Of a stretch of 64,000 bases of DNA, positions 34,701 through 46,900 are shown in pieces. Both the position numbers and the translations under genes were made by a program. Origin of the DNA: Erythrophleum ivorense (Eukaryota > Streptophyta > Magnoliopsida > Fabales > Fabaceae); the NCBI GenBank assembly GCA_026724425.1, contig JAIUCV010000117.1, positions 963,501-1,027,500 on the forward strand. The letters are read 5' to 3'. Positions within the stretch are counted from its first letter, which is position 1; every line of letters begins with the position of its first letter. The notes under the pieces were generated by a model. That model was given only the letters and a program-made list of their open reading frames with translations, ran no database searches and had not been told where the DNA came from.

Positions 34701-35657
34701 GGAGGAAAAAAAAATCTTTTGAAGTACGGATGTTACGAATTATTCGAGACACTGGATCTTTATCAAATAATGATTGGTGAAGCATATAATTTCTTGCACC
34801 ATGACAAAACTAACCACACTGTTTTTTTTGGCTCAATTTGTGAAATATTTTATACAGTATTTATTTTAAAATAAGTTTTTGTGGAAGAGTTCCATGTTGG
34901 TTGCATGTGTCTGCGGTGGATCAATTTTTCTCTTTTCACCCAAAACTCTTGACATCAGAAGGTTTTCATAGAGTTTTGGACAAGATTCACAAAGCCCCAA
35001 TATTATGACAATAATTGAAACTTATCTCTGAGTACACCTTTCACTACACATGCCTCCTCTTCTCTTTTCATATGTACACGCATGTACTTAATTACAACAT
35101 TTCAATTACATGAAGTTCAAAAAAAAAAAAAAAAAAAAAAAACATTTCAATTACACATCATCATCAACATTGTCGTCATCATCATCATCATTTATCGTTC
35201 TATTTAGATGATTGTTTTAGTTTAAACGAGTTCACATTCATGAATCTTAAATTTCTAAGTTGTAGTTGGGGTTTACATTTTTTATATCTTATATTGAAAA
35301 GATGGACCGAAAGTTTTCATTTTTCCTTTTTTGCTTTATTGACTTTTAACTCGCTCGAAGAGGAAATTTAGATGGTTAACAATAAAAACAAAAATAAAAG
35401 ACGAGTGATGTGATCAACAAACCGCGTAGTTTTTCTCTTTGAGAAATACCGATTCACAAATTAAAGAACAAGTAACTGAAATCAAGAACAACATGACATC
35501 AATCAAAAACAAAGCCAAAACAAATAATAAAAGAATCAACCTTCCTATCCTTGAGGCATAAAAAAAAAAAACACCCAACCAAAGTAGGAAATTAGAATCC
35601 CAAATACCAATATACAAACACTAGTTACATAGTAAAACATTTATTTACAAACATTAA
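31782..35657. other. Long gene-free AT-rich region
   Basis: Nearly 3.9 kb with no convincing gene. It contains a 235-bp MITE (listed separately), poly-A/poly-T tracts (near 35118), a CAT/TCA microsatellite near 35158-35192, and two related short stretches with TTTTTCAGTCAAGA (near 32910 and 33160). ORFs of 60-90 codons here look like chance. Confidence 0.5.
32242..32476. mobile_element. MITE with GGGTGTAAC ends (235 bp)
   Basis: The ends GGGTGTAACGGGTGAC and, inverted, GGGTGTAACCGGTGAC match at 15 of 16 positions. TAT occurs on both outer sides (32239-32241 and 32477-32479), a 3-bp duplication as for PIF/Harbinger MITEs. The interior is AT-rich with partly self-complementary GGGGAATAATG and ATTATTTATG arms. 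No coding capacity. Confidence 0.75.
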
Positions 35658-36074
35658 TCACTTCATTCTGTAGGTATTCTTATTTTCTTTCTTTTTCTTT
35701 TCCTTTTCTTTCTTCCTGTATGAGTTACCAGTTTTCTTATCGTCATCATAATGATTATGATTATCAACATCATTACTCTTAGTATTACCTTCGCTTTTCC
35801 CGTTCTTCAAATCGAAGATATCTCTTCTTTTACCTTTGTTGTTGTTCTTTTGGTGAAAGCGCTGATAAATTGGCCCAGACGAAGCATCCGAGGCCATCGA
35901 ATCATCGCTGTCTTTGTTCCTCTCTTCTTCGTTTTCGCCTTTTCTATAGTAACTATAGATGTTATAACTTTCATGGTAGTCCTCATCCACGTCCTCATTT
36001 TCATCTACTTTAATCGGCGACGAAATATAAGTCGTCCAACCGGATTCACTACTACTGCACTCTTCCTTCTCCAT
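35658..36074 (-). CDS. SOB FIVE-LIKE (SOFL) family protein
   Basis: A single exon of 138 residues from ATG 36074. It has both signatures of the SOFL family: the SSESGWTTYISSP box near residue 8 and the DSMASDASSGP box near residue 60. An acidic region lies between them and a Lys/Asn-rich, probably nuclear, C-terminus follows. SOFL proteins affect cytokinin levels and development in Arabidopsis, with unknown biochemistry. Position and length fit At5g38790 as I remember it. The frame is intact. Confidence 0.8.
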   Translation of the reverse strand: MEKEECSSSESGWTTYISSPIKVDENEDVDEDYHESYNIYSYYRKGENEEERNKDSDDSMASDASSGPIYQRFHQKNNNKGKRRDIFDLKNGKSEGNTKSNDVDNHNHYDDDKKTGNSYRKKEKEKKKKENKNTYRMK

Positions 36075-36707
36075 CAAGAAATCAAGAACCCTAATCTTGA
36101 TTAGAGAGGGAGAGAAAGAGAGAGAGAAAGTTTTGTGTGTGTCTTAATTAGAGCTGTAGTTGTGCATGTGCTAAGAATAAGGCTCGTATGTATATATGTG
36201 CATGTGGCAGGAATAAGGCTGCTCGTATATTTTTTTATTAATTTACTGCATTGAGTACAGCTTATGTCTAACGTTTAAAGCAACATCATCCGACATGAAT
36301 CGAAAAAGAATTATTGTTCTTTGTATGAAAACTTTTGTTTCTTTCTTATTATTTTATGTGTTGTCTTCGCTTAATGGTCTGATTAATTAGGTTCACCAAT
36401 ACTACGGTAGTTGAGGAAACTATTTTTTTAAAAGAAATCGATGTCTATAATTCTATATCTCATATATTGCACCCATGTTAAAACTAATATAACAATAATT
36501 AGGTTATATTATACTAACTAATTAAATTAATGGTGGTGTGATTAAAGAGGGCGATGCCATTTTAGTTTACACAATAGCATGAGGGCAATGTACCTTTACA
36601 CTTCGAATTCTCTGTATATGAATTACCAAACACGAACCTTCCTGAAGACTGGTGTTAGGGTCTGATCAAACCCATGTTCTATAACATGTTGGGATAGTGC
36701 CACTTTT
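36075..36707. other. SOFL-like gene upstream region
   Basis: A GA-rich leader (AGAGAGGGAGAGAAAGAG) lies just before the SOFL ATG on the minus strand, followed by AT-rich spacer. No gene was seen. Confidence 0.45.
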
Positions 36708-37449
36708 TGTTGGATATCAGTCCAAGTCCCACATCAGATTAGACAAAGAAATATCTAATATATAAGTAGTGTCCAGCCAAGCTAGTATGAGACCTTTTGA
36801 AAAAAGTTCAAAGACAAATCCGTGCTGACTAAGATACATGAGCCCAAAGCGAACAATATTATACTAGTGGGAGAGTTGGACACGGACATGAAAAACTCTA
36901 GAATTGGTATCAGAGCCAAAGTTCAATGAAGTGGACCTGGAGAGAAGTGCATGTGGGCACTACAAATAGATGCAGGAAGAAATGCCTTCAAAATGACCAT
37001 GCGATAAGAGATCCAGACTCTTGTAAAGAGTTTCGTAGAGTGAGTACGACAGCACAAGATGGAATCCAATAGATTATGTGATCCTTAGTTTGAAGGGAGA
37101 ATGTTGAATATCAATTCAAGTCTCACATTGGAAGATTAGACAAAGAAGTGTCTAATATTCCCTCCGTTTCTTTAAGATAAATTTTCTAGGTTTTTCACAC
37201 ATATTAAGAAAAAGTAAAAGTTCAATAAATTTTCTAAACAAAACAACTTTAAACCAATAGAATTTATCTTTAAGAAACAACAAAAAATAGCTAAAAAATT
37301 CATCTTAAGAAAACGGAGGGAGTATATAAGTGGTGTCCAACCAAACTAGTATGAGGCTTTTAGGGAAGAGCCCAAAGATAAATCCGTGCGGACTAAAATA
37401 TATGGACCCAAAACAGACAATATCATACTAGTGGGAGGGTTGGACACAA
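36708..37449 (+). mobile_element. TRIM-type small LTR retroelement
   Basis: Two direct repeats share long words: TGTTGGATATCAGTCCAAGT (36708) and TGTTGAATATCAATTCAAGT (37103), then ATTAGACAAAGAA, TAAGTAGTGTCCAGCC against TAAGTGGTGTCCAACC, and TACTAGTGGGAG.GTTGGACAC (to about 36888 and 37449). Between them TTGGTATCAGAGCC at 36904-36917 is the initiator-Met tRNA primer-binding site. There is no coding capacity, as expected for a TRIM. The right LTR carries a MITE insertion. Confidence 0.8.
37158..37322. mobile_element. Stowaway-like MITE inside the TRIM LTR
   Basis: The ends TTCCCTCCGTTTCTTTAAGAT and, inverted, CTCCCTCCGTTTTCTTAAGAT match closely. The left LTR has CTAATATATAAG at the same place, so the insert split a TA-rich site, as Tc1/mariner MITEs do. 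About 165 bp, noncoding. Confidence 0.8.
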
Positions 37450-38797
37450 AAGCCGTAGACTTTTATCTTCTTTCCTGAGCTAACGTCATCATTTACTATT
37501 CTCTATAACGAATACAGAATTATATGAAGTTTTTTTTTTTTTTTTTTGTAGAACTGTTGTTCTGCTTTTCAACAAAATTTTAGGTTTACGAAAGGTTTTA
37601 AACGTTAAGAAAAGAGTAAATGAGTTATAACGACTTTTAAACGTTTACAAATCTTCCTCAACATAAAATCATTAAAGAAATATTTCTAAACTTCAAAGTT
37701 TTAAAAATAAACTGAAAACTATATACTTCCTCAGTTACATATTAAGTACACTTTTTACACAAACTAAAAAATGGTGTATAGTTCAAAATTACCCTTATTT
37801 GATTCTTAGAATTTTATTGTATCTTTTTATTTAATTATGGACAAAGTAGATGAATTAATAAGAAAAAATACATTCAAATTAGAAAATAACACTTATTTTG
37901 TAATAAAAAAATAATCTTCTAAATCGACATTTATTATGAAACAGAAAAGATATCATTTTGAATGTCTAGTTTGTAGTTTTTTTTTCTTAAATCAAATTTT
38001 GGTAATTTAATTCAAATTTTTTTTTTGTCATAGTTAGAGACTCTAATTATTGTTCTTTGGGTTTCAAGATTTTAGTCAAGATGTTCATATGCAACGGACT
38101 TGTGTACATATAGATGTCAAATTTTGTGTGCTAACTTTGTTTGCATTCGTTTGTCTCTTTACGGGGACGTTGAGTCGGTGTCCCCTTGTCTTCGATCTAA
38201 TTATTCGATGATTTCGTGATAATTTAGGTTCAATAGAGAAATTAAAAATACATAAATCCCTTTTTCTTGGTCGACAACTGCATCATAGAATGTCCCCGAT
38301 GAAAGCTAATCGAATCAAATCGGTTGGATAGTCATGTGGCTAGAATTCTAGTGAAACTCTCAACTCCAAAAATACATACATATTTAAAGCCCATTATTAT
38401 AAACTAAAGCAAAGTATCAAGATAGCCCAGCCCATATCTGTTGGACTTCCAAAAATAATAGAAGGCCCAGATTGTGAAGACGCGCTATGCAGTATGCATC
38501 AGACACGGACACATGCTACATCACGTGTTACAGGAGGAACGCTTGGGACTTTCAATTCCGTTAAAACAAATTAGTAAATCTAATTATGTGTATATAACAT
38601 ATTTATGCATGTCTTATTAGGTCTCATGATATAATTGATAACTAACTGGAAACAAGGACATAAATATAATGATTTCTTAAAAAAAAAAATACAAAACCAA
38701 AAAAAATAAAAAGTTACAATGGTTAAACTAAATCTTATATTGAAATATCACAAAGAAAATTGAAGAAAACATAGTGATTTATGAATAATCTCAATAT
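37450..38797. other. Gene-free AT-rich stretch
   Basis: No gene was seen. A degenerate Stowaway-like copy may lie at about 37727-37950 (TACTTCCTCAGTTACATATTAAGT at one end, CATTTATTATGAAACAGAAAA at the other). The right end holds the 3' flank of the SABATH gene. Confidence 0.4.
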
Positions 38798-40508
38798 TCA
38801 TTTTCGTTTAAGCACTATATAATAGACCATCTGTTTCTTACACTTTTCAAAATCAATCGGGTGCTTAGAGAGTTTCTTAGCAAGTTGATCGAAGAGCTCA
38901 TCAACCACACCATCTCCAAAATGCTCTTCCACAACTGTAGAGAGAATAGCTCGATACATGGAAGCGATGAAGTCGTTGGTTAAATGCATAGTCTCCAATG
39001 AATGGCTTACACTCTCCATCATCTCAATCGTAAAGCTTCCGTTTTGCTCAATCTCTTCCTTTAATTCACTAAATTGAGGAAAATACATGGGCAAGTTGAA
39101 CAATCCTATCTTTTCCTCGGTCGTTGCACCCTACAAAAAAAAAAAAAAAAAAAACTGATGATTACTGTTAAGTTACATGGGCTTCCAACTCAAAACCAAT
39201 TGGCAATGAGTGGAAAGACCCATATCCCTTATATACTATTCAAGATCTCTTCCAACTTCCGATGTGGGATATTATTCCCTAATACGCCCCCTCGAGACGA
39301 TGGCTCTTTGAGCATCAATCTCGATATGTACGGGCTTGGATCGACGGCACCAGTTTTGGGCCTCATCGATGATTGGACCAACTTTGGGTCGGATCGGGTT
39401 GGATTGCGTGAATCGGGGCTCTGATACCATGTTAAGTTACATAGACTTTCAACTCAAAACCAATTGGCAATGAGTGGAGAGGCCCATGTAACTTAACAAT
39501 TACTACCAATTTCTCTTGACCTAAGCACCAACCAAAATATAGGATCTAGGCTTCAAAAACTATATATGATGCATTCGAAATATATATCTTACCGATTTGG
39601 CCATAGCCATAAGACAATCACCGATGATGTCCTTCACAATACCATGCCATGTCTCATACAAGCCCACACCATCGGGCAAACACTGACCTAATGTGATCAT
39701 CAATCCTCCAGGCACAATTTCTTGAGCTCTAGCTTCAAGAAAACCCTTCATGTCTTTTGTGAACTGGGCCTTGTAAGCCTTGGTAACTTCTTCTATCAAA
39801 TTATTACATTGAATGTAATTTTTGTTCCAGGCTGGAGATTTCTTGTCACATACGTTCTCAGGAACTTGGGAAAGCCAGTGAGTCGTATAGGACGTGTGTC
39901 CGATGTGGACGCTGTTTCTTGGTAACACTCGACCATAGAAAGAGCCTGGAACTCCGACCGAGAAATATTCACGTTCGGAGGAAGAAGGCTGAGTTCTAAA
40001 GAGCGTGTTAAAGTCATTGTTGCGTTGATCGTTGAAACAAACTTGGAACTCGAGAGGCACATAACAATTTTCTTGGTTTTCTTTCAGGTGTTTAAGTTTC
40101 ACAGTATCAATGATGTTTTGAACAGCATGAAACGTGTTAGGACCAATAGAACAACCAAAATCTGCAATTGTAAAAGTGCTAAGGTCGGGGCTCAGAATCA
40201 GGAGATCGAGGTTTTCTAAAATGTATTGCCTTGTCTTTTCTTCAACCGCATTTATGCCTGCTTTCTGTATCACAACATGCAACCGATTACGTGGGATTTG
40301 GGCCATTTCGCTCACAAAAGTTGCATGTTTGGTTAAATTATAGGATTAACAAAATCATTATAAATTTATAATTGCTATCATATATATGTATATAAATGTA
40401 AATAATATAGATGAAGATTACATTACATACTTGGTATGAAGAATTATGGATGTAACTGTGTTGATCGTCACCGCCGCTCATTGGATACGATTGAGAAGGT
40501 GTTGACAT
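38798..40508 (-). CDS. SABATH-family carboxyl methyltransferase
   Basis: Exons 40431..40508, 39593..40264 and 38798..39130 give 360 residues, the usual SABATH length. Visible features: SYIHNSSYQKAGI at the N-terminus (SAM/substrate entry), SAM-binding FTIADFGCSIGPNTF, then FQVCFNDQRNNDFNTLF, VPGSFYGRVLPRNSVHIGHTSYTTHWLSQVPE, which lines the substrate pocket, and the C-terminal helical cap. These enzymes methylate carboxyl groups of small molecules (salicylate, jasmonate, farnesoic acid and others); the substrate cannot be told here. I recall At5g38780 as the orthologue. The second intron contains a TRIM-like insertion with splice sites intact. A TATATAT stretch at 40641-40647 may be the TATA box. 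Confidence 0.92.
39166..39498 (-). mobile_element. TRIM-like element in the SABATH intron
   Basis: An exact 5-bp duplication ATTAC flanks it (39161-39165 and 39499-39503). A direct repeat starts TGTTAAGTTACAT at 39166 and 39430 and runs through CAACTCAAAACCAATTGGCAATGAGTGG. GGCTCTGATACCA at 39417-39429 is the complement of the initiator-Met primer-binding site, so the element points along the minus strand, like the gene. The outermost 16 bp are also perfect inverted repeats (TGTTAAGTTACATGGG / CCCATGTAACTTAACA), and the right repeat is only about 69 bp. Confidence 0.8.
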
Positions 40509-41639
40509 GGCTCTATGTTTGTGGATGTCTTCAAATCTTTTTTTTTTTTTTGGTTGTACGAACTACGAAGGCTTTTTTGTTGGTCGATTCGTGAGGAAAG
40601 AGAAAGATAGTTTCAAAATGTTAGCAGTCATATAGTTTCTATATATAACCAAAGAGATGAAATCAAAATTGAATATATAAACAAGGTGGGAACATCTCAG
40701 TACTTAATACGATAATTAACATGTAAATAAAGCGACTTTCAAAAGATAGATTATAATAATAATTAACCAAAGTTGACCAAATAAATAGAACTGCCAAACA
40801 TGTGGAGAATACATAATTATAATACTAAAAATTTGTCGATTTCATTTCTTTAAATAATAAAGTGTGAATTTAATGTATATACTCAGATAATATAATAAAA
40901 TCTGAATATATAGCTTATGTTCGGATCCAGATCTGGGCTCATACAAATTTTGAAAAATAATAATAATCAGAAATATTAATACAAAATTTAGATTTATGTT
41001 TCTACTTTCTACAATAAATTTAAAAATACTATACCATAGAATTTAAAGGTATTAATTTAAAAATTTACAAGCATTTTTATATGAAATATCACATGATATA
41101 TGGAGGCAATATAAATTTATATAACAAACAAAAATAGACTTAAAAATAGTATTCTGTAAATTTAATAAAACGAAATACTGGAACGAAATCAAGATATCCG
41201 GATTTGGATCCAATCACAACATTTTTAGATAATCGAATTATTGGAGCGAATTGAGATAATCTGAGTTCTAATACTGTCAACACATAGTTTAATCTCAAAA
41301 CAAATATTAATTAAGACAAATATTACTAAACTAATTACATTATATGTCATTGCATTAGTTTGGTTAGAGAATCATTTATATCAATGATTTATACATATTT
41401 CAGCATTTAATTATATATATATTATCATTCTTTTCATATCTTATCAAATATATCAAATTAATTATTTTCTTAAATACTACATTTTTTCTCTCATTTTTTT
41501 GTTGGATTAAATTTTATAAAAGTAAATAAATTATCACATTACCCATATATTAAAAATGTATATTTTTGTTTTTACACAAATTATAATTTGAATTTTTAAA
41601 AATATATCAATTACTGAAATGATGAAAAAAACAAGTATA
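40509..41639. other. Gene-free AT-rich stretch
   Basis: The SABATH promoter side is followed by very AT-rich sequence. A GGATCCAGATCTGGGCTC block near 40923 and a related GGATTTGGATCC near 41200 hint at the arms of an old element, but ends were not resolved. Confidence 0.35.
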
Positions 41640-42391
41640 TCATCAAAATCCCACATTAGAAATGAAGATGTATGATAGTTCATACTTCATAACACTATTA
41701 TAAAAATAACCAAAATGACAAGAAACCATAAGATTTGAAAGCTTAATTTGATAAGCATCCAAATTTATCAGTATATTTGGATTAATACGGTTTTTTAATA
41801 AAATTATATAATTAAACCAAATAAAATTTATATTATGATAAATATTTCACTGTGAAAAAGTTGAAAATATTTATATCAAGATATTAAAATATTTGAAGTA
41901 GCTTAACTTGGTTAAAAATTAAAACATTTAAAATATTTGTTTATCAAAAAGTTGAATATGGATATGCGCCCTAGGGAGTGAAAAGATTGCTAATCACTTA
42001 CTTAGTTTTCCATTTCATTGGTTATGATTTTTGTAACCTTTAAAATAAATAGAAATTTTTTATATTTAAATGATAAAAATATGAGTATGGTATGAAATTT
42101 CCACATTGAAAATGAAGTTAGATGATAGTTCAGAAACATATTATAAAAAGAACTAAAATGATAAGAAGTCAAATAATTTATAAGTATCTTTTTGTTTAAT
42201 ATAATTTTTCATAGAACATTATAATTGCAATTACATTATTAACAAAAAAATATTATTTATCATAAATATTATTAACACATATATAAAATCCAATAAATTA
42301 TTTTCATTGCAAATAATTTCAAATTAAATCATATTTAATAAAATAGTTTATAAATTTTTTACCCCGCGCAAGAGCGCGGATTACCACCTAG
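41640..42391 (+). mobile_element. Nonautonomous Helitron, 3' part
   Basis: The right end shows the Helitron signature: hairpin CCGCGC-aaga-GCGCGG (42364-42379), then GATTACCAC and terminal CTAG at 42388-42391, followed by T. Upstream, two diverged copies of a CCCACATT-GAAATGAAG-T.GATGATAGTTCA segment (near 41650 and 42100) occur, as in Arabidopsis ATREP-type elements. The 5' TC end was not located, so the left border is arbitrary. No helicase gene. Confidence 0.65.
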
Positions 42392-42495
42392 TGATTATTG
42401 AAAGAAAACGTAAAATATGTATTTTTGATTGTGTAAGAGACTAAGAGTATAAAACTTGTTAAATAAGTAGTTCGTAGTTTGTTGCAAATTAAGAT

Positions 42496-43073
42496 TAGGC
42501 TTGTCAATTTGTGACTTGATATGCTTGTCTCGCCCACCTTGACCCGCGCTGGGCGAGTGAGGATAAAAAATTCATGAAAACAAAAATTTGGTCATGTAGA
42601 ATAGGGATTTCAAAAATGCGGAGCGGGTGCGGATTTGAATATTATATTTCGTGGATTGGTGACTTACCCGCAATTTTTTTTTTAAAAAAAAATTAAATTT
42701 AACTTCAAAATTAAGAAATATTAATATTTATATAACTATTTGTATCAAAATTTTAAATATTTTAAGTAATAAATATAAATTAGTTAATAGTTTTTTTTCC
42801 AATTCATAAAAATTATATATTTGTAGTTTATAATATAAAATAATTTTTATTAACATATTATTTTGTTTAAAAAATATAAATATAATTTTTAGTTATTATT
42901 TAAATATATATGAGTTATCTATGGGTATCCGCAAATTTAAGCGGGAGTCAAAAAAAAATTATGTTCAAATACTTAGCCGGACAAGTGAAAGTGGGTCAAA
43001 AAATTTAGATGATCTATGTGTGTGGCGGGTCAGGTGGGGCAGGTCAGGCGGGGCACCCAATTGGGCAGCTCTA
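42496..43073. mobile_element. hAT-like nonautonomous element (578 bp)
   Basis: An exact 8-bp duplication ATTAAGAT flanks it (42488-42495 and 43074-43081). The ends are TAGGCTTGTCAAT and, inverted, TAGAGCTGCCCAAT, an imperfect inverted repeat. The arms are G-rich (GGCGGGTCAGGTGGGGCAGG) and the middle is AT-rich. The layout is the same as the element at 11503, but the arm sequence differs. Confidence 0.72.
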
Positions 43074-43260
43074 ATTAAGATACTACAGGTATATTGACCA
43101 TCTGAAAAAAAAAAACACTGTATCCTGTCAAATCTTTTATTGTCCACATCAAATCGTGTGAAATATTAAATTACTTGTTCAATATGAATTGATTCGTTGA
43201 TTGCAATTTAAGATTTAATATAGTCTATCTTGAAAACATATCATATATGCAGAAAATCTT

Positions 43261-43910
43261 TTATTGCATGTCTACCTTAAAATAGTACACATCTTGAAAC
43301 TTGGGACGTATTTTTGGAACGTCGAGATGATAAAATTTCTCGGACCTAATATCGAAACTTATCAATTTATTATATGCAAAATTAGTGTCTCCCTGGTCTC
43401 TAGTCCTTGCCATAAAATAGATAACCCCATTGATGCAAATGTTACGGGATGTAACTTTTAATATCAACTGAGATTCATTGCCTTGTATGTTCCTCCACTG
43501 CTTCACCATGGGGTCTCCTAATGTGAAAACTTGACAAGAATGCTCCGCAGGGTTGTCTGGTATGAACAATACTTTGTATTGATTCTCGAGAGGGTCATAT
43601 CCGAAGACGCAATTGCCAATGGATGAATGTTTCATCTTTGGTAAGTTAAAGGACTGCCTTGTGGTAGGGTTATACATAGCTGCCTCACGACTCTCGCGTG
43701 ACGAACAAAAAAACAAACCTCGGACGTATTGTCGTGCTGTTCTAGGGATTGATACTGATTCTTTGTGAGTGTTTCGAGCGTTGGTAGATGAGAAGCTTAA
43801 GAAACATTGCGTGTAGTAGCCCAAAGTGATGTTGAAGAGCGAGTGATGATCGAGTCTATGAAATCTCTACTGCTGCTGATAATTAATTTTGATAAACTTT
43901 GTCTTTGATA
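43261..43910 (-). pseudogene. F-box gene remnant, FBA-domain half
   Basis: The minus-strand frame 43261-43824 reads an F-box-associated (FBA) domain of the large Brassicaceae family (GLFFCSSRESREAAMYNPTTRQSFNLP, then FGYDPLENQYKVLFI, then ICINGVIYFMARTR, then FDIRSEKFYHLDVPK). Upstream the frame shifts: the SKL..SSSRDFIDSIITRS segment that should precede it lies in another frame, and the F-box motif itself is missing. It ends against the 3' end of the U2AF65A gene. Confidence 0.75.
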
Positions 43911-43994
43911 CGACAAAAAACAAGCAAATGACTTTAGGACGAAGACGAGAGAACAGATTAAAAAAAACAAAAGTACTTGAAGAATCAAAAAGCT

Positions 43995-46900
43995 CTAGAG
44001 AGAATAATCGCCTTGTTCAAACTTATCTTCAGGGTAAAACACAGCCACCACTTGGTTCCCTCCAAATTTCCTACCATTCATCCCGGTTCTCGCCCTGCTC
44101 GAGCTCTCTGTTTCCGCATACTCGAGAAACACCTGCACAAACATCACCTCTCATAGTCTTAGCCACACAGAGATTCCACTTGCATAGAACACAAAATGTT
44201 AAATGGTTTTAAACAAACCTTGCCAACACCCTGAATGGGCTCACCGTTGGGGCTGGGACGAGGAATCACGACTTTAGTTAACGCACCTGCATTTTAAGAG
44301 CAAACAACTTCGAATCCAAGAGAAGGAAAACAAAAATAAAACAAGAAACAAATTGCTTCTTCTAAGAAGGATGTGGCTTGGATGATATATAGATAAGGAA
44401 GTTTATGCAGTCTCCAGTTATGCCCTGATTTCTTTATAGCAGAACAAAAAGCTGTAAAACAGACATATACACCAACAAAAAAACAGAGACGAATCAATAT
44501 TCTTTCAATCTCATCTCCAACATAGGATATAAGAACCAATGCAAAATAGTCAATACCAAAGTGAAATTATAATAGCCTTAGCAATGGAGTGTTCTTACCA
44601 AACTTTCCGCCTTCTTCTCTCATGTCTACAACAATGTCTTCGTAATCCTCGTCACTTCTAAGCTCGTCCTCGGTAACTACTTGGGTCAGGCACACGACTC
44701 TGGTGGCAGCTGTTACCTGTTGTAGCATATTCCTCTGTGAAAGAGAGAAACAAACAGTGTTAACTGATAATCGACAAAGCTAACCACTCTCAATGCTTAG
44801 ACAGAATCTTATGTAATTCTTTGTTTTACCTGCAAAGCAACCTGTTGCTGTGCGTGCAACAATACACTCTCCTGTTCGGGTTTCTGTAGAGTTGTTCCTA
44901 CGCTAGCTCGTCTCACTGTAAGAGTTTTATCTCCCATTATAATTCCGTTGAGGGCAGCGCAAGCGATATCTGTAACAGAAGGGTCTTGATATGCGCAGAA
45001 AGCGTATCCTTTCGAGTTTCCAGTTTCTCTGTCTTTCACAAGATCAAAACCCTTCAGAGCTCCCAAAGACTCCAACAATTCTTTGATTTGTGCCTCAGGG
45101 ATATAGTAAGGAAGTCCACCAACAAAAATACGCTCAGGGCCCTCAAGCGCACCAGAAGCACCTGGAGTCAGCCCAACAGCAGCCAAGTTTAGATTGGGAA
45201 TGGGATGGCTCGGACCAAGGGTTGCAGCTAGCGATGGGTTATAGTCACTCGGTCTCCTCACCTTCACTGGAGCTCCCTGGGAAAGAGGAAAATTATAGTT
45301 TAATCCTTAAGTTTTTCAAGATCTAGAACACATGTACGAGTCAGATAAACCATAAGAGCTATACCTCAAATATAATACCATCCAATGACATTGCATTACT
45401 CGCCTCTTCAACTGTTCGCATCTCCACAAATGCAAACTTCTTCTCGTAATTTATGTACACATTGACAACAGCATCACCTGCAAGAAACATTAAAAAACGA
45501 TCGTAAACCTTTTTTTCAACACAAAACTATACCAAATTCGTAAACCGGAATACAATACCTGGACCAGCAGTGTTTCCGCCAACAGCAGCCATAACCTGAC
45601 TGAAAAATGTTGCAACAGTCTGCAACACAATAATTTTAATGTGAGTATCAAATGCAGGACAAGATCCAAAGGGACCACAATGTGTGTAGTGAACGTTAAT
45701 CAAACCTGTTCATTCGCTAAGGGAGAAAGGCCACCAACATAGACCCTCCGAGCGTGTCTGGTAGCCTGATGATACATTAAACGAATGCATGTTAGGACAG
45801 ACAAAGCTCATAGTATCTTTCTTATATCCATGAGATTTATATCTAACCTGCTGTGTCATTGCCTGAAATGGCATCATAGGGAGTCCACCGAATGGCTGCA
45901 TGACAAAGAAGAAGAGAAGATCAGTTGCGGAAACAAAAATCAACTTGTCAGGGACATATAAGTATATAACTCTCACAACTTGCATCGTTTCAATTCACAG
46001 CGAACTTCCTGAATAATAAAAAAAAAATTATAAAAAGTTGGCAGGGAAGCTTGGCGACATACCTGTCCAGGTGGTAAGGGAAACATGTTTGGAAACATTC
46101 CAGTCCCAGGAAGAGTTGGGCTTGGAGCTGGAACTTGGCCTACAAAAGGAGAAAAAAGGTTAACACCTGAGCGGAACTTATTGCTATTACTTGAGTTAAT
46201 ATTGAAATGGGCAGGTGTTAAAATTTAGAGATGTGAGGTAGAGATACCTGTAACAGCAGCACCAGTATTTAACATCCCAGAAGCTGGAGGTGCCATGTCG
46301 AATCCACTTACCCGCTTACTGTAACGAAGTAGATTGATTTAAAGGAAAATACAGAGAAACTTTGATCATGGAAAATCATATCAAAGATCATTTCTGCCGA
46401 GAAAACTAAGCTACCTCCTAGATGGAGAAGGTGATCTACGCCCGGATCTACCCTTTGAATGAGAGCGAGACCTGCGGCGACGTCTATCTCCTCTACCTCC
46501 GTCATGATCTCTACGCCTGAAAGGAAAAATTGTCAAATCTACAATACAACAAGGTAGAATGTGTTTGATGGAAGAATGTAAACATAATTGTTGTGGAGCA
46601 GTAACCTGTCAAAGTCACGGTCACGGCTTCGACGGTAATCATCACCATCACCCCTAAAACGTTCCCTTCTTTCACCCCGTTCCACACTGTGGTCCCTGTG
46701 ACGACTTCTGTGATGCCTCTCTCGTTCCCTTTCTTTCGCCACAACACCATTATCTCTGCCTCTATCCTCCTCCCTCTCACGTTCCTTGCTTCTCTCTCCG
46801 CTCCTCCGATCATGGTCCCTATCTCTCTCCTTATCTCGACCCGCCACTCTCTCTTCATCTTTACTTCTAGAAGAATCCCTCTCAGTGTCAAGCATTTCCC

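Noticed and set aside
35751..36104. 117-codon plus-strand ORF
   Set aside because: Antisense of the SOFL-like gene, whose two conserved boxes settle the coding strand.
39722..40343. Plus-strand ORFs over the SABATH exon 2
   Set aside because: Shadows of the methyltransferase frame.
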